A stretch of 64,000 bases of DNA from Salvelinus alpinus (lineage: Eukaryota > Chordata > Actinopteri > Salmoniformes > Salmonidae), in assembly GCF_045679555.1 (NCBI RefSeq), contig NC_092120.1, positions 7,353,574 through 7,417,573 of the forward strand, read 5' to 3'. Positions 1 to 11,100 of the stretch are shown in pieces. Positions within the stretch are counted from its first letter, which is position 1, and every line of letters starts with the position of its first letter. A program made the position numbers and the translations under genes. The notes under the pieces are model-generated. The model was not told where the DNA came from. It saw nothing but the letters and a program-made list of their open reading frames with translations, and searched no databases.

Positions 1-1907
1 ATGAGAGACCATGCAAAAATAACAGAAATATTTCAGTGTTGTTATAACATGATAATAATATGGCATTTACTTAATTAAAGAAAATATGATGGAAAGATGA
101 AAGAAGTGTAGTGTAGGCTAATGCAAAAATATCATTTTCACACCGACCCTGTTATTCTCATTGGTTATTCCCCATCTAAACCACTTTCTTACTGTACACA
201 TAACATAATTTCGTGCCTGCCTGTCCTACATTCCTAACAAACGCATTTCCATTACATTTTAGATCTTAACATTAACACCTAACTGTATAGTTTATAGTGT
301 AGGCCTAATACAGAGTTGTCTTGTTTTTCATCAATTGCTTCCATACTTATCATAGGCCTATCACCTTTTGTTTAGATTAGACCCATTGTAATCTTGGTTA
401 ACGCAGATCTAAAATTGTAAACTGTCAATCTACGAAAAATTTGAAGAAAGTGATTTCTTACCAGGTAAAATCTCGCGTTTTTCGTTACATTGTAACATCA
501 TTGTTAATTTGACAGAACGATATAGGCTACATTACAACAGTGCATCCATCACTTTGTGTGTATCATTTCGACTGAGAAATGGGCTGCAATCGGTTGTCGG
601 TCATTTTTATAGGCTGCGGTAGCAAAATTTTAAATAAATCAAAGTCCCTAATGCTGGGGGCATGCGCAGACTGTTTTTTGGAGTTTCCACTCGCTTCACC
701 CTCATAATAAATTCACCAACTGCGCTTGTATTGTCAAGAAGAACATAATAACACATTACAAGAATTGCAGCAAACTGGCCATGATATAAAGTATTGTTAA
801 CGTTATAAATGCATTTTAATTATTCGAATCTTATAGGATAGCTGGAGTATCCTATGCTTAAACCAATAATTGCAAAGGTCATTTGAGCAGCACTGAAGGT
901 TTATCACCACAGTACATTTGGTTTCAGTTTGTATATTGGTTTGATATTCAGAGTTTTCTCGTCAATACCTCTTAGATAGAAGGTCCTAGGATGATTCAGG
1001 TGATATATCTAGAATCAGATGAGGATAAGGATCAATGTACAGGTCTCCCCCCCCCCATTAATTTCCTTTGGGAAAAAAGTTACTTTATGTTGGTTTCAAT
1101 AGGGGAATATTCTGCAATCGCTGCTGAGGGACCATCTTAAAAGTGCAATCAGCTGTACCTGGTGTTTACAGAAACGTTAAAAAAAATATGAAATCATCTA
1201 AAGATCTTAAACCAACTGTTAAACCAACTGTTTACTCAATAATTACATTTTAAAATTGTATCTTGTTTATTTTTAATGGATTTTGTGTAAAAATGTGAGC
1301 TCAAAAAACATAAATAGGTCTATGATCTTTCACACTCATATGCAACCTACTGTAGCCTACTTGCATGACCTAGAGAGCTAAAATCACTTGTGGCAAAGTC
1401 ACTATTGCCTCTAATTGATGATGCACCCATTAGAATTCTAATTTTAAAGTTCCCTGATTTATAAATTTATATTTAATAATTATCCTTTTTAATGGCTTCC
1501 GCTCCACATGTGAAAGAGATCTACAGACAAGTACAGTGTGTTCCCTGACCTCTATTATCAAAGTGAATTACTTTTTACAGCTGTGGTTATTAATTAATGT
1601 ACAGATCTAATTTTCAATAGCTTCCAGTCCAAATTACATACACATCTAAAACCACTTGCGTTTATATTGTTGATCTCCCTTGTCCATAGTACACCCATTA
1701 GAATTGCCATTTTATATTGCATTAATTTTAATAGGAATATTTCCTGTGATAAGTCTAATTTTCAATAGATTGATTTAATTGTATTTTTTTGTCAACGATA
1801 TACACAAAATACTATGTAATGTCAAAGTGGAAGATATATTCTAACATTTGAAAAAGAAAATGTTTAAATACATATCATTGGTGTACTAAGGAGGAGGGTT
1901 TTAGATG
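1..1907. other. AT-rich intergenic sequence, no gene seen
   Basis: No open frame with recognisable protein similarity and no RNA gene is visible. Phrases around 1480-1560 and 1620-1760 (acquiring a set of bases such as 'cccattagaattct') recur in diverged form and in reverse at 2930-4040, so this is probably decayed repeat sequence. A run of C lies near 1047. Confidence 0.6.
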
Positions 1908-1909
1908 TA

Positions 1910-2380
1910 TAGTACCGTCAAAAGTTTGGACACACCTACTCATTCCAGTGTTATTCTTTATTTTTATATTGTAGAATAGTGGACATCAAAACTATAAAAT
2001 AACACATATGGAATCATGTAGTAACCAAAAAAGTGTTAAACAAATCCAAATATATTTTATATTTGAGATTCTTCAAAGTAGCCACCCTTTGCCTTGATGA
2101 CAGCTTTGCACACTCTTGGCATTCTCTCAACCAGCTTCACCTGGAATGCTTTTCCAACAGTCTTGAAAGAGTTCCCACATATGCTGAGCACTTATTGGCT
2201 GAAGAATCTCAAATATAAAATATATTTTGATTTGTTTAACACTTTTTTGGTTACTACATGATTCCAAATGTGTTATTTCATAGTTTTGATGTCTTCACTA
2301 TTATTCTACAATGTAGAAAATAGTCAAATAAAGAAAAACCCTTCAATGAGTAGGTGTGTCCAAACTTTTGACTGGTACTG
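1910..2380. mobile_element. Non-autonomous Tc1-like element (MITE)
   Basis: Inverted ends are visible: the left end reads tagtaccgtcaaaagtttgg and the right end is its near reverse complement, ending in tggtactg. Both ends are flanked by TA, the Tc1/mariner target site. The left half from about 2040 is mirrored by sequence near 2200-2240 (agattcttcaaatata type motifs), giving a partly palindromic interior. It is only about 470 bp and holds no transposase, so it must be mobilised in trans or be an internally deleted copy. Confidence 0.8.
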
Positions 2381-2554
2381 TATATGTCATTTGGACTGGA
2401 AGCTATTGAAAATTAGGTTTGTACGTGAATTAATAACCAGAGCTGTAATAGGATAAATATTTGTAGAAAATCAAAGGGGAGGAATAAAAAAATAAAAGTG
2501 TACCTTTTATAAGAGAGGTCAAGGAACCCACCACACTTGTCTGTAGACCTGTAG

Positions 2555-2925
2555 TGTCACGTTCTGACCATAGTTCTTTTGTATTTTGTTTGTTTTAGTG
2601 TGGTCAGGGCGTGAGTTGGGTGGGTAATCTATGTTTTCTATTTCTGTGTTGGTTTTCTGTGTTTGGCCTGATATGGTTCTCAATCAGAGGCAGCTGTCTA
2701 TCGTTGTCCCTGATTGGGAACCAGATTTAGGTAGCCTGTTTTCTGTTGGGTTTTGTGGGTGGTTATTTTCAGTCTTTGTGTGTCTGCACCAGACAGAACT
2801 GTTTCGTTTCGTGTTATTCTCGTTTATCGTTATTTTGTTTGTTTGTTTAACGTATTCTATTAAAATGGATACTTTTCACGCTGTGCCTTGGTCCTCCTCT
2901 CTTCCTCCAAACGACGAATGTTACA
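2555..2925 (+). mobile_element. Solo LTR, TGTCAC...GTTACA type, with 5-bp TSD
   Basis: The element starts TGTCACGTTCTGACC and ends GAATGTTACA. It is bounded by identical tgtag at 2550-2554 and 2926-2930, a 5-bp target-site duplication typical of LTR retroelements. An AT-rich stretch with tattaaaatgg lies near the 3' end. No internal retroviral sequence is present, so this is a solo LTR left by recombination. It appears related in sequence style (TGTCACG start; ggttctcaatcagag core) to the LTR element at 48.5-51.6 kb. Confidence 0.85.
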
Positions 2926-2930
2926 TGTAG

Positions 2931-4880
2931 CTCATATAGATAGGAAGATATTGGAAGTAGACGTATCACAGGAAATATTCATGTAAAATCAGTGCAATGA
3001 AAAATAGCAATTCTAATGTGTTTACTAGGGAGTAGGGAGGTCAGTGAGCTAACATCGCAAAGAAGGGCATCTACTGGAAGATGGGTAAAAAAATCAGAAA
3101 TTGAATATCCCTTTGAGCAGGTGAAGTTATTAATTACACGTTGGATGGTGTATCAATATACCCAGTCACTACAAATAAACAGGCATCCTTCCTAACTTGC
3201 CAGAGAGGAAGGAAACTGCTCAGAGATTTCACTATGAGGCCAACGGTGACTTTAAAACAGTTACAGAGTTTAATGGCTGTGATAGGAGGAAACTGAGGAT
3301 GGATCAACAATATTATAGTTACTCCCCGATACTAACCTAAATTAAAGAGTGAAAAGAAGGAAGCCTGTGCAGAATAAAAAATATTCCAAAACATGCATCA
3401 TGTTTGCAATAAGGCACTAAAGTAAACTGCAAAAAGTGTAAAAGAAATTAACTTTATGTCCTGAATACAAAGCGTTCTGTTTGAGGCAAATCCAATGTAA
3501 CATACTCAGTGATGTGTTATGTTGGATTTGCCTCAAATTAGATCTGTACATGAATTAATAACCACAGCTGTACTTGGTGATATATTTTTTGAAAATTAAA
3601 GGTGAGACATTTTGGAAAAAAATATGAAGGTGTACCTTTGATAAGAGAGGTCAATGAAACCAATACACGAGTCTGTTGATCTGTAACTCATATGGACAGT
3701 GAACTATTGAAAATTAGACCTATCATAGGAGATATTTATGTAATTTCAGTAAATAAAAATTGCAATTCGAATGTGTGTAGACTACTATGTGGTCAGAGAC
3801 ATAACCTCAAGTGGTTTTAGATGTATATGTTATGTAGATAGGAAGCTATTGAATTAACATTTAAAGCTGTAATAAGAAAAATATTTCTAGAGAATCAAAG
3901 TGGAGGAATTACATTTTTTATAAAATATCTTTGATAAGAGCGGTGAAGGAACTCATCACCATTGTCTGTAGATCTGTAGCTCGTATGGATAGGAAGGTAT
4001 TGAAGGTCAGACCTATCACAAGAAATATGCCTATAAAATCAGAACTAATTGATGTAGCATGGATGAGTGGGGTCAGTTACTTCACATGATGTGGTTTTAC
4101 ATCTCCATTTCACCTAGATAGGAGGCTTTTAAAAAGTATCCTTGTAAATGGGTCAAACATAGTACCCTTAGTAGTTAGAGGTAACTAATAAAATGCTTGG
4201 CCCTTGAGTGACTGGAGTCCCTATGCAGTGTGTGTAATCTTCATATAGGGCTAACCCTCCTGAATTGGAATGTAAAAACATTTTTTTTTTGCTCACATGC
4301 AATCACCGGTATTGCACTTTTACGACGGTCCCTAAACCATCCGGTATTGCACTTTTATGATGGTCCTCAAACCATCCGAGCACCAGGAAACAGTATATTG
4401 CATCCTTCTCGGCTCTGTGAAGGGAAGAGTTTGACTATCGGTAAAAACATAGTGTGTACCTTGCTCTCTACCGTCATCCAATTCTATATTTGTCACTCTC
4501 ATCATCCTAGCACCTTCCGTCAGAGAGCTATTGACGAGCAAACCCTGAATATCGAAAGTAAAAACACATTTACTGCGATATTCTCCCCGACCAGGAAATA
4601 TCACAAGAGAAGCTTCTGTGGATTTGTAACAATAAGATTCATTATTATGTAGTCAAAAAGGACGAACTCCTGAGGTGAGGGAAGATGCTTGTAGGTTTTT
4701 GCTTTTATTCTATGCAAGCCGCCAGGGGCAGGCTAGAGGACATTCCACCAATAGCCTACCACTTCCTGGTCAAGCAAGCAGCAGGCAGGGCAGCAAAGCA
4801 GCAAGGACATCGTTGGCTGAACAATATTACACACACACTCGTTATCTGGAAACACGGGACTGACTGTGCATGCCAACACT
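2931..4880. other. Gene-poor sequence with decayed dispersed repeats
   Basis: Blocks reading roughly 'gatctgtagctcatatggataggaag...ttagacctatcacaggaaatat' recur at about 2930, 3680 and 3970 in diverged form, suggesting an old tandem or dispersed repeat. A short local duplication, 'ccggtattgcacttttayg', occurs at 4311 and 4341. No coding exon is recognisable. The open frame at 4230-4652 has no family resemblance and is probably chance. Confidence 0.5.
3481..3536. repeat. Near-perfect hairpin, 22-bp arms
   Basis: Left arm ttgaggcaaatccaatgtaaca (3481-3502) pairs with the right arm 3515-3536 with about two mismatches around a 12-base loop. No neighbouring gene explains it. It may be a relic of a small foldback element. 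Confidence 0.8.
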
Positions 4881-4919
4881 GATTGCGTTGGTGACTGTAG
4901 GCCAGGCAGGGAGGTGTGT

Positions 4920-5104
4920 CTAGTGCAGTTGGAAGGAAGAGGTAAATGGGTGGTGCTTGTGTGAATATCGTGGCGACCGAGCGGAGGTGTTTTGTAGTTG
5001 ACTGTGTATCAACAGATGTGTCTGTGTCGTAGTAAAAGCACTGCGGCTGTTAATCTGGACAGAAGCAGCTCGTAGGCTACACGTAGTAGGCGACCTGACC
5101 GAGG
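4920..5104 (+). other. rnf144b: Possible 5' non-coding exon of rnf144b
   Basis: The sequence around 4920-5104 is less AT-rich than its surroundings and ends in a good splice donor (accgag|gtaggt at 5105). It lies about 3.1 kb before the first coding exon, which begins with a splice acceptor and so needs an upstream exon. There is no direct evidence of transcription, and the true first exon could lie elsewhere. Confidence 0.3.
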
Positions 5105-5615
5105 TAGGTCTCTCTCTCTTCCCCCCTCCGTCTTTTTTTCTAGCGTTTCCGTATTTATTGTGACATCTGTGTGACATTTAAATGTCATTTTCAGTGTAAG
5201 GAATGGTTTAATGTGCGTATGTTGCAGAATTTCAATATGGACCTATGTCAGTATAGCTACAACCTTGGAAGGTGAAATTGTGTCAGTCAGGCTCATCTTG
5301 TATTCTTCTGCTGTCTACTACATGCGAACAATGAGTATATTTCAGATTATTCCTCTATGAATTCTGGATGAAGAATAGACTTTATTAGGGGGATACCCTC
5401 ATATAAAGAGGTTGTCACTCCCATTTACTGTAGTTTGTACTACAACATAAATACAGTGTTTGGTAGTAACACAGTAATAAAAAAATATGGTTTTGTTTGT
5501 TTCTTTGATTCAATTAAACAGCATTTTCATAGGAATTGGAGTAGAAACAATTTGACATTTAGACCTGCATTAACTGCAGCAAGATGAATGTCTTTCTTTC
5601 TCTCACTAGCTCTCG

Positions 5616-5616
<1 letters not shown>

Positions 5617-5668
<52 letters not shown>
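5617..5668. repeat. (CA)n microsatellite
   Basis: An uninterrupted CA dinucleotide run of about 50 bp in the presumed first intron of rnf144b. Confidence 0.97.
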
Positions 5669-5671
<3 letters not shown>

Positions 5672-5964
5672 ATTGTAAGTCCGGCAGCATAGGCCCAGGC
5701 CCAGCTTCCGCCTTCCTACAGAACACAGCCAGTCACTCTGTATGTATGGGAACTATTCACCGAGCTGAGATGGTTTTCCGTTTCTGCTTGTGTGCTGGAC
5801 AATGAGGCTTTGATCCCTGGCAGGCATTCAACCTAGATTTTGATCCATGGAGAATGCCTACAGTATGGTTAGAAACAGAACTCACTATAATGTGAAAGCT
5901 GCTGTTAGTCAAAGCAACGGCCATATGGTTGGTTAATAAAAGCTTGTCTACATCATGATGATGA

Positions 5965-6124
5965 TATTTACATTTACATTTAAGTCATTTAGCAGACGCT
6001 CTTATCCAGAGCGACTTACAAATTGGAAAGTTCATACATATTCATCCTGGTCCCCCCGTGGGGAATGAACCCACAACCCTGGCGTTGCAAGCGCCATGCT
6101 CTACCAACTGAGCCACACGGGACC
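5965..6124 (-). mobile_element. tRNA-derived SINE, minus strand
   Basis: Read on the minus strand it starts GGTCCCGTGTGGCTCAGTTGG, carrying an A-box-like TGGCTCAGTTGGTAGAGC and a B-box-like GGGTTCATTCC, as in tRNA-derived SINE heads. It ends with the widespread fish tail AAGAGCGTCTGCTAAATGAC followed by repeats of ATGTAA. About 160 bp and apparently full length. Confidence 0.8.
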
Positions 6125-7364
6125 ACGTGACCACGTGGACCACGATATAAACATGTTTGTTGTTGTTGTATGCTACAAGCTAGCGGTTCACTCCAGCTGA
6201 CCCCCAGATTGTTGTGTCAATGGCTGGATCCAAACACTCCAGTGACATTGGTGATCCTTTCCTCCATTTGTATCATTTTGTAGGTTGCAATATTTCATCA
6301 AGATAACAAAAGGGTGAGGAACTTTCCAGGCAAAGAGATAGAGGAAACTGATAAAGCAACACAGGTCTGTTTGTTACTGCTACCTTCCTGTTATGGTTGT
6401 GCAGGACAGACAGACTAACAGACTGACAGACAGGCAGACTGACTGACAGACTGACTCTGACGAACAGACAGACTGACAGAAGTAGCCAGCATTGTCAGAT
6501 GTCTTCACCCTGCTCTCCAGTCTCCAGCACAATACAGAAGGGCTTCACTCCTATGAGACAGAGAGAAAGAATGACTGTGCAGAAATAAAATGTGCACATT
6601 CAAGTGCAAGTATCAGTGTTTTGCACGTGTGCCATAAATCAATATTAGATAGAGGAGCACAGTAAATTTAGGACAGTGATGTTGGCTCTATTGATTTGGC
6701 TGGTATAAATTTGCCTGCCAATTTAAACAGCAACTGCACTTTGTGTGGAGAATGAGAAACTGTAGATAGACAAATGCATAATCATCACCTTTTTAGCCAC
6801 TCATTCTGTAATGCTAAATCTATTTTACTACTTAATTCTTTATTTTTCCTCATTGGATTTGAGGGCAGAGAAATTGGCTCTGGGTTTGTACTCTTTCACA
6901 GGGCCCAACACCAGATGACCTGAGCTACAGTTAGACCTCTTAGTTAGACTTTGTCCTCTCTCTAGCCTGGATTAGCCCAGAACATGTGAAATGGGTCAAT
7001 TGGCAGCAGCACCACGAGTTTCCTGCTCTTCAATGAATTCTGAAATGAATATTTTCCTTCTGGCGAAACCTGAGAACACATTTTATTGGTAAAGGGGATA
7101 ACACCTCTTCTCTTGTTCGTCTACTGCAAAGACACAAAGATATTACCCATGATTTTGTGTTGCGTGTAGAAGTGTTGTACCGTAGATATCAACAGCCATG
7201 TTACCAACGGCTACACACACTAATACTGCTGGAAGGAGGGGGAGTAATGACTCCTCTGTTCATTAACAGGAAGTGATAATTATATGTCTGGGGCCGCATC
7301 CAAAATATGTCTCTGGTTAAAAGTAGTGCACTATTTGGGAAGCAACCTGGAAGTAGTCTCTAAT

Positions 7365-8158
7365 CCTCTCAGCTGTTCTAAACACCATTAGATGATGTGG
7401 GGACTGGCGAGGTTATCAGCTGTTCTAAACACCACTAGATGATGTGGGGACTGGCGAGGCTATCAGCTGTTCTAAACACCATTAGATGATGTGGGGACTG
7501 GCGAGGTTATCAGCTGTTCTAAACACCACTAGATGATGTGGGGACTGGCGAGGCTATCAGCTGTTCTAAACACCATTAGATGATGTGGGGACTGGCAGGC
7601 TATCAGCTGTTCTAAACACCATTAGATGATGTGGGGACTGGCGAGGCTATCAGCTGTTTTAAACACTATTAGATGATGTGGGGACTGGCGAGGCTATCAG
7701 CTGTTCTAAACACCATTAGATGATGTGGGGACTGGCGAGGCTATCAGCTGTTCTAAACACCACTAGATGATGTGGGGACTGGCGAGGCTATCAGCTGTTC
7801 TAAACACCATTAGATGATGTGGGGACTGGCGAGGCTATCAGCTGTTCTAAACACCATTAGATGATGTGGGGACTGGCGAGGCTATCAGCTGTTCTAAACA
7901 CCATTAGATGATGTGGGGACTGGCGAGGCTATCAGCTGTTTTAAACACTATTAGATGATGTGGGGACTGGTGAGGCTATCAGCTGTTCTAAACACCACTA
8001 GATGATGTGGGGACTGGCGAGGCTATCAGCTGTTCTAAACACCATTAGATGATGTGGGGACTGGTGAGGCTATCAGCTGTTCTAAACACTATTAGATGAT
8101 GTGGGGACTGGCGAGGCTATCAGCTGTTTGAAACACCATTAGATGATGTGGGGACTGG
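7365..8158. repeat. 47-bp minisatellite, about 17 units, next to rnf144b coding exon 1
   Basis: The unit begins cagctgttctaaacaccat and continues tagatgatgtggggactggcgaggctat (split here for length). Units are 47 bp apart (for example starts at 7370 and 7417) and differ by a few substitutions (cact/catt, ggtt/ggct, ttct/tttt). The array ends at about 8158, only some 36 bp before the exon at 8195, so it lies just upstream of the splice acceptor region. Confidence 0.95.
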
Positions 8159-8194
8159 CTGACTGCTTGTCTTCTGTTCTCCACCATCTTCCAG

Positions 8195-11100
8195 ATCATG
8201 GAGCACAGCCCTCCACACTTCCTACAGCAGAAGGGCTAAGAGAAGCTTCCAGGCAGCGCTGACTGACCGCTCTGCTCACCCCATGGCCAACAACAGCAGT
8301 CCAGCCCGGGGCCAGAGCCAGGGTCAGGGCCCCATAGCCAACAACAGTCCATCCCAGCCTCTGGGCCAGGCCGGGGCTGTAGTGGCCTCCTCCTCCACCC
8401 AGGCTGATGTGGTGGTCTACTGCAAGCTGTGCCTTAGTGAGCACCCCTCAGCAGCAACCAGCACGCTGCACACCTGTGACTGTGTCTTCTGCACCCCGGT
8501 AGGTAGACAACACGAACCTGCCATAACTTCTCATCTCATATCTGATACTGGGCAGGGAAATGCCTGTATTTTCTATTCTCCCTCTGTTTTCATTCAACAA
8601 GACTCAGCATTCAAATAACAGGACATATCTATCCGAATCAAAAATATATATTTAATCACTGCTTTCCTGAAAGCATTTCGTTTCTCTTTCACTTTTATAT
8701 CTGGCAGGCAGTACTCTAGCTGACTTTCTATTGATTGGTGTTCAGTCAGCCTGTATCCATCTGCACTGAGGTGGAAATTATGTGCCTTGACACGGATAGT
8801 GAGATATCCTGGCGTGGGGATGGTTGGCTGGTGCTAATCTCTGCCTGACTTCTGGCATCGCTCAGAGCAGCAGTCTGAGTTGCTAGGCCAAGGTCAAACA
8901 TAGGGTATATCAGGGGCCTGGAAAGTAGTGCACTATATAGGGAATACGATGCCATTTGGAACACAGCCAAAGAGAGATACTGTCAACACAACACTGGTTA
9001 CCACTTACCAGTACTATGCACTGATTGACAATAAACCCCATGCCTTCTGCATTCTGCTGTTGCTACAGTAGCTGGGTGAGGCTTGGTGTGACTCTTCTGA
9101 CAAACAAAACAGCAGGTTTTTGCATGAACAGACACGCAGGACTGCATTTTTTGGCTGCTTTGTCTTTAGCATCAAATCGTTTCTTAGGGACGAGTCTAGT
9201 TCAAGTGCTAGTTACTGTATATCTCAGATACTGTCAACATCAACATCAATCCAGGGCCACTTTTAGTTGGTGAACGTTGTGGAACGTTGTAGATAAAAAT
9301 GTAATGATCAGAGCTGACGTGATTCCTTACTCTACATGGCTACAGAGAGGCATGTTTGTTCGGGAACATTTCACAATGTTGTGCGCTGCTGAACATCACC
9401 CTGCTCGCTGGTTTTGTCCATAGACATACATATTATTCACATCTGTGTTTACGTCATTGGTTGTCTGTCCCCTCAGTGTCTGCAGCAGTATGTTCAGCTG
9501 GCCATCCGGGAGGGTGGGGGCAGCCCGGTCACATGTCCAGACATGGCTTGTCAGAGGACAGGAGTCCTACTCCACTCAGAGGTACTAGGCTTATACTGGA
9601 TGTTCTACTGTGGCTGTGACTCAAATGACACCCTATTCCCTTTATAGTGCACTACTTTTGACCAGGCCCCATAGGGAATTATATAGGGAATAGGGTGCCA
9701 TTTTGGACACATTCAAAGAACCACTGGTACACATCAATGTTTAGACCATTTGACTATTACACTGCTACATTGCTATTACACTCATATGTATTTGCCTGTT
9801 ACCACTAGTAGGGTTGGGTACCGTTGGGTAAGATGAATTTGCCAACCCTTTCTACATCTTACATCATGTCACCTTGAACTTCCAAATGTCATTGTCAGGT
9901 GTAAATGGTAAATACTCTACAGCACAGGCCAATGTAGTGTTGCGATCAGGTCAGGGAATTTGGTAATCAACACCTCTTCTCTTGAAATGATTATCTCTGC
10001 GTTAAATTCTGAATTTCTATAGCATGCAATACATTTCATTTCTGTGGAATGCATTACATTGAAGCCTGGTCTCAGATCTGTTTGTAACAATGACCATAGA
10101 AGTTGGCAATACAGCACAAACTGATCTGGGACCAGGCTGGTCCTCCTTTGATTTTAAGACATAATCACAGACATGATCAATTCTGTTTTTTTTTGTGTTG
10201 TTTTGCAGATAGCCTGTTTTGCCTCTGCGGATCAGGTTGAGCTGTACCAGCGGCTGGAGTTTGAACGAGGTACGGTACTGTTCATTAGCATTAGCATGCT
10301 GGGGAGGTGACTGGTGACGGCTCTCATGGCAACCAGGCTATTTCAGGTCTCCCTCTAGTCCTTATCTTGACTCCCTCCCGTCCCAGTCCAGCTGAAAGGT
10401 TCTTGTAATTTTAGTAGCTACTAGAAGGTTCATCAAGCTACCAGAATACCATAAGGCGATTTATAAATAGCAGTTTAAGAATTACTGGATATTATGAAGT
10501 TGTTATTGCTCTGTCTGTCCTCAGTTTTTGTTGGTGAAGAAATATGGTTTGTTGTTGTTGGCTTTAGTTTAGAGACAAAAGTAATTTCTAAGAGCTTGAA
10601 GAGAAGAAAACAGTGTAGAAATGGTCCCGGCTGGTTTGACATTTACAAATTGGAATCGGGGGTTGGTTGGTTTGCCTTGAGGCAACAACACACTGAAACC
10701 AATATTAGTCACCGTTCAGTCATAAATCAAATACCATAAAAATTGGATCTAGGAACAGTCGAACAAAGTGCACAAAATATGTTCTCATGGTGCTACCCTG
10801 ATAAAGGATAACATGGAATGTGCCTTTGTTACGAAAGCAGTTATAAACCCAACTGAAACCCCTGCCCTGGCACATCTAGGATAAGCAGGCCTACAGTGCC
10901 TTCAGAAAGTATTCACACCCCTTGACTTTTTACAAGGTGGGATTAAAATTGATTTAATTGTCATTTTTGTCAACGATCTACACAAAATACTCTGTAATGT
11001 CAAAGTGGAAGAAACATTCTAACATTTGTAAAAAATAAAATAAAAAACACTAATATATCCTGATTTCATAAGTATTTAACCCCCTGAGTCAATTCATGGT

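Noticed and set aside
4230-4652. 140-codon open frame.
   Set aside because: No domain, no splice context, not similar to anything recognised; an opposing frame is also open here.
8198-8239. Upstream ATG in the rnf144b exon considered as the protein start.
   Set aside because: It is out of frame with the RING domains and stops after 13 codons; the ATG at 8283 gives the continuous RBR protein. It may still be an upstream ORF.
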